Source: Flavobacterium sp.
Lineage (GTDB): Bacteria; Bacteroidota; Bacteroidia; Flavobacteriales; Flavobacteriaceae
Assembly: GCA_030150335.1 (NCBI GenBank)
Contig: JASLGC010000036.1
Location: forward strand, 1 to 7,423
Length of the DNA: 7,423 nucleotides
Reading direction: 5' to 3'
Numbering within the stretch: the stretch's first letter is position 1; every line of letters starts with the position of its first letter. The notes beneath the pieces were generated by a model, which had not been told where the DNA came from, ran no database searches, and saw only the letters and a list, made by a program, of their open reading frames with translations. Below, piece after piece: positions 1-5,851 of this stretch. Made by a program: the position numbers and the translations under genes.

Positions 1-1
1 A

Positions 2-706
2 AGAGCGTTTGAATTTAGAAAAGGACGTAAGCTAAAACGTTGGTCTGCTATGGCAAAAACGTTTACAAGAATCGGTAAGGACATTGTAATGGCTGTAAAA
101 GAAGGTGGACCTAACCCAGAAGCTAATGCTCGTCTTCGTGCAGTAATACAAAATGCGAAGGCAGCTAACATGCCTAAAGACAATGTTGAGCGTGCAATAA
201 AACGTGCTACTGATAAGGATACTGAAAACTATAAAGAAGTAATCTTTGAAGGATATGGTCCTCATGGAATTGCTTTCCTAATCGAATGTGCTACAGATAA
301 CAACAATAGAACAGTAGCTAATATCAGAAGTTACTTCAACAAATGTAACGGTACGTTAGGTACACAAGGTTCTGTTGAATTTATGTTTGACCACACGTGT
401 AACTTTAGAATCCCTGCTGAAGAAGGTAGAGATTTAGAGGAGTTTGAATTAGAACTTATCGATTTCGGAATTGATGAAATCTTTGAAGATGAAGATGGTG
501 TAATGCTTTACGCTCCTTTTGAAAGCTTTGGTGCTATTCAAAAAGAATTAGAAAGTAGAGGAATTGAAATCTTATCTTCTGGATTTGATAGAATTCCACA
601 AGTAACAAAAGAACTTACTGAAGCAGAACAAGCTGATGTAGATAAATTGTTAGACAAAATTGAAGAAGATGACGACGTTCAAAACGTATTTACTACGATG
701 GCGTAA
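2..706 (+). CDS. YebC/PmpR/TACO1-family translation or regulatory factor (5' end just outside window)
   Basis: This protein belongs to the widespread cytoplasmic YebC/PmpR/TACO1 family. Members were first described as transcriptional regulators, and newer work ties them to translation, including relief of ribosomes stalled on proline-rich stretches. The frame is open from base 2 and reads RAFEFRKGRKLKRWSAMA, the family's conserved N-terminus, which normally begins MGRAFE. The true start is therefore two codons upstream of the window, and the ATG at 50 is an internal methionine. The hallmark block follows (GKDIVMAVKEGGPNPEANARLR, then NMPKDNVERAIKRA), then the YEGYGPHG-like segment EGYGPHGIAFLIE and the acidic tail EEDDDVQNVF. 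The inferred length of about 236 residues is normal for the family. A strong terminator lies 20 bases after the stop, so this gene ends its transcript. Family assignment is very secure; the precise role in this organism is inferred. Confidence 0.96.
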   Translation, partial: RAFEFRKGRKLKRWSAMAKTFTRIGKDIVMAVKEGGPNPEANARLRAVIQNAKAANMPKDNVERAIKRATDKDTENYKEVIFEGYGPHGIAFLIECATDNNNRTVANIRSYFNKCNGTLGTQGSVEFMFDHTCNFRIPAEEGRDLEEFELELIDFGIDEIFEDEDGVMLYAPFESFGAIQKELESRGIEILSSGFDRIPQVTKELTEAEQADVDKLLDKIEEDDDVQNVFTTMA

Positions 707-725
707 TCACCGATTATAATATTTG

Positions 726-755
726 AAAGAGCTTCCATTGGAGGCTCTTTTTTTT
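726..755 (+). terminator. Rho-independent terminator after the yebC-family gene
   Basis: The sequence shows an 11-bp stem (726-736 with 740-750, one G-T wobble) closed by a three-base ATT loop. The run of eight T at 748-755 begins within the 3' arm and continues beyond it. It starts 20 bases after the stop codon at 704-706. There is no matching A-run before the stem, so it looks one-directional. Confidence 0.93.
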
Positions 756-842
756 GCACCTATACTCCCCTGCTTTTGGGCAAAGCATTACTGTACTTAC
801 TTACATCTGTGCATACCTCCAAGCAATGCCCTTTCTCACATA

Positions 843-954
843 GACATCTCTCTTGTTATTGTAACGCATTTCATTTCCCTTACTCCTTCTTAACTAATAG
901 CCTGCATCTTTTTGTAAACAAGTATTTACGACTATCTCTCTTGATATTGTACCG
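843..954. repeat. Pair of imperfect direct repeats, about 24 bp
   Basis: Copies are at 843-866 (starts GACATCTCTCTTG) and 930-954 (starts GACTATCTCTCTTG), 87 bases apart. They differ by one inserted T and two substitutions. A third, partial copy near 965-980 keeps the two ends, GACTAT and TTGATAT, with a shorter middle. The function is unknown. Confidence 0.75.
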
Positions 955-959
955 ACTGT

Positions 960-1011
960 CTTTCGACTATTATTTGATATCTCTTTGCAAAACAAGGCAA
1001 TTAGTCGAAAG
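960..1011. repeat. 10-bp inverted repeat with CGACT cores
   Basis: CTTTCGACTA at 960-969 is the exact complement of TAGTCGAAAG at 1002-1011, and one further pair (959 with 1012) extends it to 11. The 32-base loop holds a small TTGC/GCAA pairing. As RNA it could form a stem-loop; as DNA it could be a spaced protein-binding site. No T-run follows, so it is not an intrinsic terminator. Confidence 0.6.
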
Positions 1012-1047
1012 AATACCGCTTCGTATTGGGAATTTTATCGCTTCGAT

Positions 1048-1082
1048 GTGTTACTAATCTTTAAAAAAAAGATTAGTAACAC
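1048..1082. repeat. Perfect 15-bp hairpin/palindrome upstream of the metallopeptidase promoter
   Basis: The arm GTGTTACTAATCTTT (1048-1062) is exactly complementary to 1068-1082 across a five-A loop. No T-run follows on either strand, so the usual terminator signature is absent. The right arm covers the place where the -33 box of the promoter at 1101-1108 would lie, which makes an operator or a structured site at the promoter plausible. Confidence 0.8.
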
Positions 1083-1100
1083 TAAGTACTCAATTTTTGC

Positions 1101-1108
1101 TATTTTTG
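1101..1108 (+). promoter_or_regulatory. Candidate Bacteroidota -7 box (TATTTTTG) for the metallopeptidase operon
   Basis: TATTTTTG fits the TAnnTTTG element read by the Bacteroidota primary sigma factor and lies 17 bases before the ATG at 1126, implying a leader of only about 10 bases. A good TTTG -33 box is not visible; that position is occupied by the right arm of the 15-bp palindrome. The base context just before the start (ATTAAAGT) is A-rich, as is usual in this phylum. Confidence 0.55.
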
Positions 1109-1125
1109 CACAAAAACATTAAAGT

Positions 1126-1980
1126 ATGAAATGGGAAGGTCGTAGAGAAAGTAAAAACGTTACGGATAGTAGAGGTAAGTCTTCTGCTGGAAAAACGGCA
1201 TTAGGTGGTGGTCTTGTGGGTATTATAGCTGTATTGCTATATATGTTCGGGGGAGAAACAGGAAAGCAAATAGCCCCTGTTTTGGAACAAATGAACACAG
1301 GTCAACAAACTGAACAAGTTGAGACAAGACAGCTTTCTCAAGAAGAACAACAAATGGGTAAAATGGTAGCAGTAATTTTTGCTGATACTGAAGATGCTTG
1401 GCACAAAATATTCCAAGAGAACGGAATGCAATACCGCGAACCTAAAATGGAATTATTTGATGACCAAGTAAACACTAAATGTGGTGGTGCTACTGCTGAT
1501 GTAGGTCCTTTTTACTGTCCGGCTGACGAGACTGTGTACATGGACTTGCGTTTCTTTGAAGAGCTACACAACCGATTTGGTGCTGAACGTGGTAACTTTG
1601 CTATTGCTTATGTAATTGCTCACGAAGTTGGACACCACGTACAAACGCTATTGGGAACAAACAGTAAAGTTCACCAATTACAACAAGGAAAAAACAAGAA
1701 AGAAGCAAACAAACTTTCAGTTGGGTTAGAGTTACAAGCTGACTTCTATGCTGGGGTTTGGGCTAAATACAACCAAAAATACTTAGAGCCTAAAGATATT
1801 GATATCGCTTTAAGTGCTGCACAAGCTGTAGGAGATGACGCTATTCAGAAAAGAGTTTCAGGTCAAGTAAACCCTGACTCGTTTACGCATGGTACTTCTC
1901 AACAAAGAAAAGAATGGTTTATGAAAGGGTTTAATACAGGTGATATTAAACAAGGAAATACTTTCGACCACCTTAGATAA
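1126..1980 (+). CDS. Membrane-anchored neutral zinc metallopeptidase (YpfJ family)
   Basis: This 284-residue protein matches the YpfJ-type putative neutral zinc metallopeptidases (Pfam Zn_protease). The N-terminus MKWEGRRESKNV is the family's typical opening and supports this start. A single membrane segment spans about residues 28-42 (GGGLVGIIAVLLYMF), after a basic stretch, so the catalytic part should face the periplasm. A low-complexity Q/E-rich linker runs from about 55 to 77. Catalytic signs are HEVGHH at 166-171, giving zinc ligands H166 and H170 with E167 as general base, and a probable third ligand, E202, in ELQADFYAG. C119 and C131 flank the conserved stretch GGATADVGPFYCPAD and could form a disulfide. 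Length is usual for the family. Substrates are unknown even for better-studied relatives. It is followed after 40 bases by a membrane protein gene on the same strand. Confidence 0.94.
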   Translation: MKWEGRRESKNVTDSRGKSSAGKTALGGGLVGIIAVLLYMFGGETGKQIAPVLEQMNTGQQTEQVETRQLSQEEQQMGKMVAVIFADTEDAWHKIFQENGMQYREPKMELFDDQVNTKCGGATADVGPFYCPADETVYMDLRFFEELHNRFGAERGNFAIAYVIAHEVGHHVQTLLGTNSKVHQLQQGKNKKEANKLSVGLELQADFYAGVWAKYNQKYLEPKDIDIALSAAQAVGDDAIQKRVSGQVNPDSFTHGTSQQRKEWFMKGFNTGDIKQGNTFDHLR

Positions 1981-2020
1981 TAACAACTTAATTACAAGGC
2001 CACAATAGAGGGCTTAGCTT

Positions 2021-2794
2021 ATGGACAATACAAAACAACGACTTAAAGACATTGCTGAAAATGGTTTGCAATTAAATACAAACAGCATCCTGTCTGAAGC
2101 CTTTGCTTATTATAAAAAAATTATAATCCCAACATCAGCAGCTTTAATGCTTATCACATTCTTAGCTTCTATTGGGTTCTCATCTTTGCTTTTGAAAATA
2201 TTTGGTGAAGATACAGATGCTGTATTGGAAAAACTTCAAAACTTTTCTCCAATGAATTTACCATCAGACCAGATTTACATCTATTTATTGGTAATGACAG
2301 TACTTACTGCTTTGAGTTCTATTATGATGGCTGGCTTCCTTGAAATGGCAGCGAATGCTCATAAAGGACAGAGGTCAAGTTTATTTGTAGCCTTCAAATA
2401 CTTTATCAAAGTACAGGGACTTTATATTTTTTTCATTCACTTTTTAGTGTCTATTGTCTTATCTGCTATTGTATTCTTCTTGCAAATGGAAGGGTTAGGT
2501 ATGGTAGCTATGGCACTTAATTGGCTTGTAAATGCACTTGTTGTTTTTGTAACACCGTTAATTATCTTTGGTAAATTATCGCCAATTGAAGCATTAAAAA
2601 ACAGTGTAATGGTCGTTAATAAACAACCATTCACTATTATTTTCATCTTATTATTAAGCTACTTTTTAGTAGGAGCTGGTTTGTTATTCTTCTTAGTAGG
2701 GGTTTTCTTTACTGTGCCTTTCTTGTTCAGTGTGTGTTTTGCACTATACAGACAAGCGATTGGTTACTACCCTGAAGAAGAAGATTTAGCCTAA
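2021..2794 (+). CDS. Polytopic inner membrane protein of unknown function
   Basis: I do not recognise a functional family here. The 257-residue product starts with a soluble, amphipathic stretch (about 1-30), followed by hydrophobic segments near residues 34-60, 86-110, 131-154, 159-184 and 203-230, with a further hydrophobic part to about 242. It ends in a short acidic tail (PEEEDLA). No catalytic motif, metal site or nucleotide site is evident. The general shape resembles flavobacterial membrane proteins sometimes carrying the doubtful label beta-carotene 15,15'-monooxygenase; nothing in the sequence supports such an activity. The gene lies 40 bases after the metallopeptidase with no terminator between, so the two are probably co-transcribed. 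Its last 9 bases overlap the end of comM on the other strand. No clear Shine-Dalgarno precedes the ATG. Coding status is secure, function is not. Confidence 0.88.
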   Translation: MDNTKQRLKDIAENGLQLNTNSILSEAFAYYKKIIIPTSAALMLITFLASIGFSSLLLKIFGEDTDAVLEKLQNFSPMNLPSDQIYIYLLVMTVLTALSSIMMAGFLEMAANAHKGQRSSLFVAFKYFIKVQGLYIFFIHFLVSIVLSAIVFFLQMEGLGMVAMALNWLVNALVVFVTPLIIFGKLSPIEALKNSVMVVNKQPFTIIFILLLSYFLVGAGLLFFLVGVFFTVPFLFSVCFALYRQAIGYYPEEEDLA

Positions 2795-4327
2795 CCAACC
2801 TTCTCTATCTAAACTACGATATTGTATTGCCTCAGCTATATGCTGGGGCATTATTTTTTCACTACTATCCAAATCAGCTATTGTTCTGGATACTTTTAAA
2901 ATACGGTCATACGCTCGTGCAGATAAGTTCAACCTATCCATAGCACTTTTTAAAAGGCTCAATGAATCTGCCTCTAATCCGCAGTACTTTCTGATTAATG
3001 CCGTATTCATTTGCGCATTGTAATGTACGCCTTTATGAGGTTCAAAACGCTTTGACTGCAACTTACGCGCTGTGATTACTCGCTCTCTAATATCCTTGCT
3101 CGGCTCTGCCAATTGCTTATCTGCCAACTTCTCAAAAGGCACTGGATTCACTTCTATATGAATATCTATTCTATCTAATAAAGGTCCTGAAACCTTACTT
3201 AAATAGCGTTGCATTTCTGATTGTGTAGATTTTACTGGAGCATTCAAATCATTGAAATAACCACTTGGACTGGGATTCATACTTGCTACAAGCATAAAAG
3301 AGGACGGATACGTTATCGTAAACCTCGCTCTGGAAATGGTTACTTCCCTATCTTCTAAGGGTTGTCTCATTACCTCCAACACCTCTCGTTTAAACTCTGG
3401 CAACTCATCTAAAAACAATACCCCATTGTGAGCAAGGGATATCTCACCTGGTTGCGGATAAGTTCCTCCGCCTACTAAAGACACGGATGAGGCTGTATGG
3501 TGTGGGCTTCTAAATGGCCTACTTCGCATCAATCCACAATCTTTTGCCTTACCTACCACACTGTGAATCTTCGTTGTTTCCAATGCTTCTTCTAGCGTCA
3601 TGGATGGTAATATACTTGGCAATCGCTTGGCTAACATCGTTTTTCCTGACCCTGGCGGACCTATCAATATAATATTATGACCACCGGCAGCGGCAATCTC
3701 CATGGCACGCTTTATCCCCTCTTGCCCTTTTACATCCTTGAAGTCCATCTCTAAGTGGTTCTCTGCCTCATCGTTAAACATCGCCTCTAAATCTATCTTC
3801 ACTGGTTCAAGGTTTCCCCTGCCCGACAAAAAGTCGATTACCTCATCTATCTTACTAACGCCATACACTTCTAATCCCTCTACAATAGCGGCCTCTTTCT
3901 CGTTCTCCTTGGGAATGATAATTCCCTTAAAGCCTTCTTCCTTGGCTTTAATTGCAATGGGTAACGCTCCATTGATACATTGAACAGAACCATCCAAAGA
4001 CAACTCCCCCATAATCACATAATCGGATAGACTCTTACTAAGCGTAATCTGATTCGAGGCCACTAAAATACCCATGGCAATAACTAAGTCATAAGCAGAA
4101 CCCTCTTTGCGTAAATTGGCGGGAGCTAAGTTGATTGTTATTTTATGCCCCGGTAGCCTATACCCGTTATTCTTTAAAGCAGCCGCTATCCGATAGCTAC
4201 TTTCTTTAATTGCATTGTCTGGCAACCCAACTAAATGGTACCCAATCCCTTTATCCATGTGTACCTCAACGGTAATGGTTGTTGCGTCAATGCCAAACAC
4301 TGCGCTACCAAAAACTTTTTCTAACAT
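2786..4327 (-). CDS. comM: ComM/YifB-family AAA+ protein (Mg chelatase-like, DNA branch migration)
   Basis: This 513-residue protein is a full-length ComM. In Gram-negative bacteria ComM is a hexameric helicase that promotes branch migration during natural transformation, extending heteroduplex DNA after RecA-mediated strand invasion. The N-terminal ChlI-like domain (Lon/S16 protease fold) spans about 1-165, including GLPDNAIKES and the conserved INLAPANLRKEG. The AAA+ core has Walker A GPPGSGKT at 223-230, the RPFRSPHHTAS block at 270-280, Walker B VLFLDE at 303-308, sensor-1 N351 and GPLLDRIDIH at 381-390. The C-terminal domain carries the SARAYDRILKVSRTIADL motif (about 469-486). Most ComM proteins have a CPCG motif plus a second CxC pair here; this one reads NPSPSGYF at 351-358 and has no second pair, so the cysteine cluster is gone. 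The ATG at 4325-4327 opens the conserved N-terminus. It is transcribed alone, divergent from the efflux operon. Confidence 0.96.
   Translation of the reverse strand: MLEKVFGSAVFGIDATTITVEVHMDKGIGYHLVGLPDNAIKESSYRIAAALKNNGYRLPGHKITINLAPANLRKEGSAYDLVIAMGILVASNQITLSKSLSDYVIMGELSLDGSVQCINGALPIAIKAKEEGFKGIIIPKENEKEAAIVEGLEVYGVSKIDEVIDFLSGRGNLEPVKIDLEAMFNDEAENHLEMDFKDVKGQEGIKRAMEIAAAGGHNIILIGPPGSGKTMLAKRLPSILPSMTLEEALETTKIHSVVGKAKDCGLMRSRPFRSPHHTASSVSLVGGGTYPQPGEISLAHNGVLFLDELPEFKREVLEVMRQPLEDREVTISRARFTITYPSSFMLVASMNPSPSGYFNDLNAPVKSTQSEMQRYLSKVSGPLLDRIDIHIEVNPVPFEKLADKQLAEPSKDIRERVITARKLQSKRFEPHKGVHYNAQMNTALIRKYCGLEADSLSLLKSAMDRLNLSARAYDRILKVSRTIADLDSSEKIMPQHIAEAIQYRSLDREGWLG
2828..2859 (+). terminator. 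Candidate intrinsic terminator of the metallopeptidase/membrane protein unit, inside comM
   Basis: A 9-bp stem (TGCCTCAGC at 2828-2836 with GCTGGGGCA at 2842-2850, one wobble) has a five-base loop and is followed by TTATTTTTT. It lies 34 bases after the plus-strand stop at 2792-2794, the expected place for a terminator, but within the antisense strand of the 3' end of comM. The same bases encode the conserved MPQHIAEAI of ComM, so chance folding of a conserved coding stretch is the alternative. Confidence 0.6.
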
Positions 4328-4379
4328 ATATTTCTTTTTCTATGTGTGTATCCTCAAAAAAAAAGTGGTGCACAAAAAA

Positions 4380-4459
4380 AATATTCAAAGATATTTGAGT
4401 GTTTTCATAGTGTGGAGCACATCCCCACATTGCAACACTTTTCTAAAACTTTGAATATT
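4380..4459. repeat. 80-base nested imperfect palindrome in the comM/RND divergent region
   Basis: Three pairs of inverted arms share almost the same centre. The outer pair is AATATTCAAAG (4380-4390) with CTTTGAATATT (4449-4459), 11 of 11. The middle pair is AGTGTT (4398-4403) with AACACT (4434-4439), 6 of 6. The inner pair is AGTGTGG (4409-4415) with CCACATT (4425-4431), one wobble. The loop is nine bases. The comM -7 box is in the left arm. It may be a complex operator or a structure-forming element. Confidence 0.75.
4386..4393 (-). promoter_or_regulatory. Candidate -7 box (TATCTTTG) of the comM promoter
   Basis: Read on the minus strand, these bases are TATCTTTG, a full match to TAnnTTTG, leaving a leader of about 50 bases before the comM ATG. 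The box lies in the left arm of the 80-base palindrome at 4380-4459, so a protein bound there could block it. No TTTG -33 element is seen at the usual spacing. The leader contains two T-runs on the minus strand (A9 at 4356-4364 and A8 at 4374-4381 on the plus strand). Confidence 0.5.
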
Positions 4460-4473
4460 ATAATTTTTTAAGC

Positions 4474-4501
4474 ATTGAATCTTTCAATTGTTAAATAACA
4501 A
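4474..4501. promoter_or_regulatory. Two abutting short palindromes, candidate operator of the RND operon
   Basis: ATTGAA-TCT-TTCAAT (4474-4488) has perfect 6-bp arms, and TTGTTA-AA-TAACAA (4488-4501) again has perfect 6-bp arms; they share one base. They lie about 60 bases upstream of the candidate -7 box at 4563-4570. RND efflux operons are commonly controlled by TetR- or AraC-type regulators, but no regulator gene is in the window, so operator function is an inference from symmetry and place. Confidence 0.4.
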
Positions 4502-4562
4502 CACAAATTACTACTAATCAATATGTTACAAAAAACATACCGAATGTTAAATTTAGTATTAG

Positions 4563-4570
4563 TATTTTTG
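4563..4570 (+). promoter_or_regulatory. Candidate -7 box (TATTTTTG) of the RND efflux operon
   Basis: TATTTTTG matches TAnnTTTG and is identical to the box in front of the metallopeptidase gene. Transcription would start near 4577, giving a leader of about 60 bases before the ATG at 4637. This means the upstream in-frame ATG at 4523 would not be in the transcript and supports the later start. The -33 region around 4540-4548 holds only a weak TGTTAA. Confidence 0.5.
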
Positions 4571-4636
4571 GCACTAGTATTGGATAATATAATACCGGAG
4601 ATTATTTCTCACCTTCAACACTTAACAGTATTAAAA

Positions 4637-5788
4637 ATGATAACAAGTAAAAAAACAGTTTTAGTAGCAATCTCAGCTTTGATTATGATAGGTACTCTGA
4701 TAGGGATAAACAGCTGCAATATTGGTTCTTCTAAAACTATTGACCCGAAAGAAAATGCACTGGCTTTACCTATCATTCAAGTAGATACAACAACAGCAAT
4801 TACTATTAAAGATTATATTGGAAATATAGAGGGAAAAGTAAATGTTGAAATTCGCCCACAGGTAGAAGGGCTATTAGAGCAAATATTTGTAGACGAGGGT
4901 GCCTTTGTCAAAGAAGGTCAACCACTTTTTAAAGTTAATCCACAACCATATCAAGAGATTTTGAACAATATGGTGGCAACGGAAAATGTAGAAAAAGCTA
5001 AATTGAAAAATGCTAAGCTTGAAATAGACCGTTTAAAACCATTAATTGACAACGAGGTTATTGCTGAAGTACAATTGCAAACAGCTAAGTCTAACTATGA
5101 AATTGCCAGAGCTTCTTTGGCTAAAGCAAGTGCTGCTGTGGCAAGTGCTAAAATTAACTTGGACTATACATTGATTAAAGCTCCTGTAAGTGGATATATT
5201 GGTCGTATGCCTAAGCGTATTGGTAACTTAGTTTCTAAAAGTGATAAAGAACCACTGACTGTATTGTCTGACGTGAGTGAGGTATATGTATACTTCGGAA
5301 TGAGTGAGTCTGACTTTTTATACTTCAGTAAAGAAAGTAAAAAAATAGATACCACAAATACGTCTTCATCAGGACAAATCTTACCTGAGGTAGCTTTGAT
5401 ATTAGCAGATGGACATGAATATGCTGAAAAAGGTAAAGTAGATATGATTAATGGACAGGTAAACCGTACTACGGGGTCTATCTCATTAAGAGCTTCTTTT
5501 CCTAACTCTCAAGATGTAATGAGGTCTGGTAACACTGGTACTATTAAATTAAAAGAAACAAATCCTCATGTAATCTTAATTCCACAAGAAGTTACTACTT
5601 CTATTCAAGATAAAACATTCGTTTACATCTTAGATAATGAAGATAAAGTGAAACTACAGTCTATTGTATTAAACGGAGTTTCTGGAACTAACTACATCGT
5701 TTCTGAAGGTTTGAAAATTGGAGACCGCGTTATTAAAACAGGTTTTGACAAATTAACTGAAGGTATGTTTGTGAAACCAATCAACTAA
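4637..5788 (+). CDS. RND efflux periplasmic adaptor lipoprotein (AcrA/MexA type)
   Basis: This is the membrane fusion (adaptor) subunit of a tripartite RND pump, joining the inner membrane transporter to an outer membrane channel. The 383-residue reading from 4637 starts MITSKK, has a hydrophobic signal (about 8-24) and then INSC, a plausible lipobox with C27 as the lipidated residue. The two halves of the lipoyl/barrel-sandwich domain are at about 69-101 (VEIRPQVEGLLEQIFVDEGAFVKEGQPL) and 177-200 (YTLIKAPVSGYIGR...GNLV). They flank an alpha-hairpin rich in A, K and E (about 105-172). Beta-barrel and membrane-proximal domains follow to the end (TEGMFVKPIN). An in-frame ATG at 4523 would add 38 residues ahead of the signal peptide; I prefer 4637 because TTAAAA precedes it, the signal is then correctly N-terminal, and a promoter box lies between the two. 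The transporter gene follows after 63 bases. Confidence 0.93.
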   Translation: MITSKKTVLVAISALIMIGTLIGINSCNIGSSKTIDPKENALALPIIQVDTTTAITIKDYIGNIEGKVNVEIRPQVEGLLEQIFVDEGAFVKEGQPLFKVNPQPYQEILNNMVATENVEKAKLKNAKLEIDRLKPLIDNEVIAEVQLQTAKSNYEIARASLAKASAAVASAKINLDYTLIKAPVSGYIGRMPKRIGNLVSKSDKEPLTVLSDVSEVYVYFGMSESDFLYFSKESKKIDTTNTSSSGQILPEVALILADGHEYAEKGKVDMINGQVNRTTGSISLRASFPNSQDVMRSGNTGTIKLKETNPHVILIPQEVTTSIQDKTFVYILDNEDKVKLQSIVLNGVSGTNYIVSEGLKIGDRVIKTGFDKLTEGMFVKPIN

Positions 5789-5851
5789 TTTACACTCCGA
5801 AAAGACTATTAAACTTTGAGTTATTTTACTCACCTTACAAAATAATTTTAT

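Larger units (their letters stand above)
756..1125. other. Noncoding, repeat-bearing intergenic region
   Basis: About 370 bases separate the terminator from the metallopeptidase start, and I see no credible gene on either strand. The plus strand is rich in pyrimidines. A unit of about 24 bases occurs at 843-866 and again at 930-954 (22 of 24 positions identical with one extra base), and a shortened related copy lies near 965-980. The pentamer CGACT occurs at 929-933, 953-957 and 964-968, and its complement AGTCG at 1003-1007. The last CGACT and the AGTCG lie in a 10-bp inverted repeat. A perfect 15-bp hairpin (1048-1082) and a promoter-like box (1101-1108) occupy the right end. The region could be a decayed gene or element, a small RNA locus or simply a long spacer; the sequence alone does not decide. 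Confidence 0.7.

Noticed and set aside
50..52. ATG at 50 as the start of the yebC-family gene
   Set aside because: The upstream codons in the same frame encode the conserved RAFEFRKGRK N-terminus of the family, so the gene starts before the window.
32..265. Minus-strand open frame of 77 codons opposite the yebC-family gene
   Set aside because: It is a shadow of a highly conserved gene on the plus strand; its composition is rich in F, S, Y and C with no recognisable domain.
843..980. CRISPR-like repeats
   Set aside because: Only two good copies and one partial one, at uneven spacing, with differing sequence and no cas genes.
776..1057. 93-codon open frame with a TTG start in the spacer before the metallopeptidase
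   Set aside because: It has an unusual start, no A-rich leader, a pyrimidine-rich and C/F/L/S-biased composition unlike the real genes here, overlaps repeats and the hairpin, and resembles no known protein.
2786..4327. Magnesium chelatase subunit ChlI/BchI of chlorophyll synthesis
   Set aside because: The N-terminal Lon-like domain, the 513-residue length and the C-terminal SARAYDRILKVSRT motif identify ComM/YifB, and no other porphyrin genes are present.
4215..4454. Plus-strand open frame of 79 codons running from comM into the divergent region
   Set aside because: Mostly antisense to the conserved comM N-terminus, and its remainder is the palindromic control region; no family resemblance.
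5817..5832. TGAGT/ACTCA hairpin between the adaptor and transporter genes
   Set aside because: Only 5 bp with a six-base AT loop and no T-run after it; too weak to call a terminator or attenuator in AT-rich DNA.
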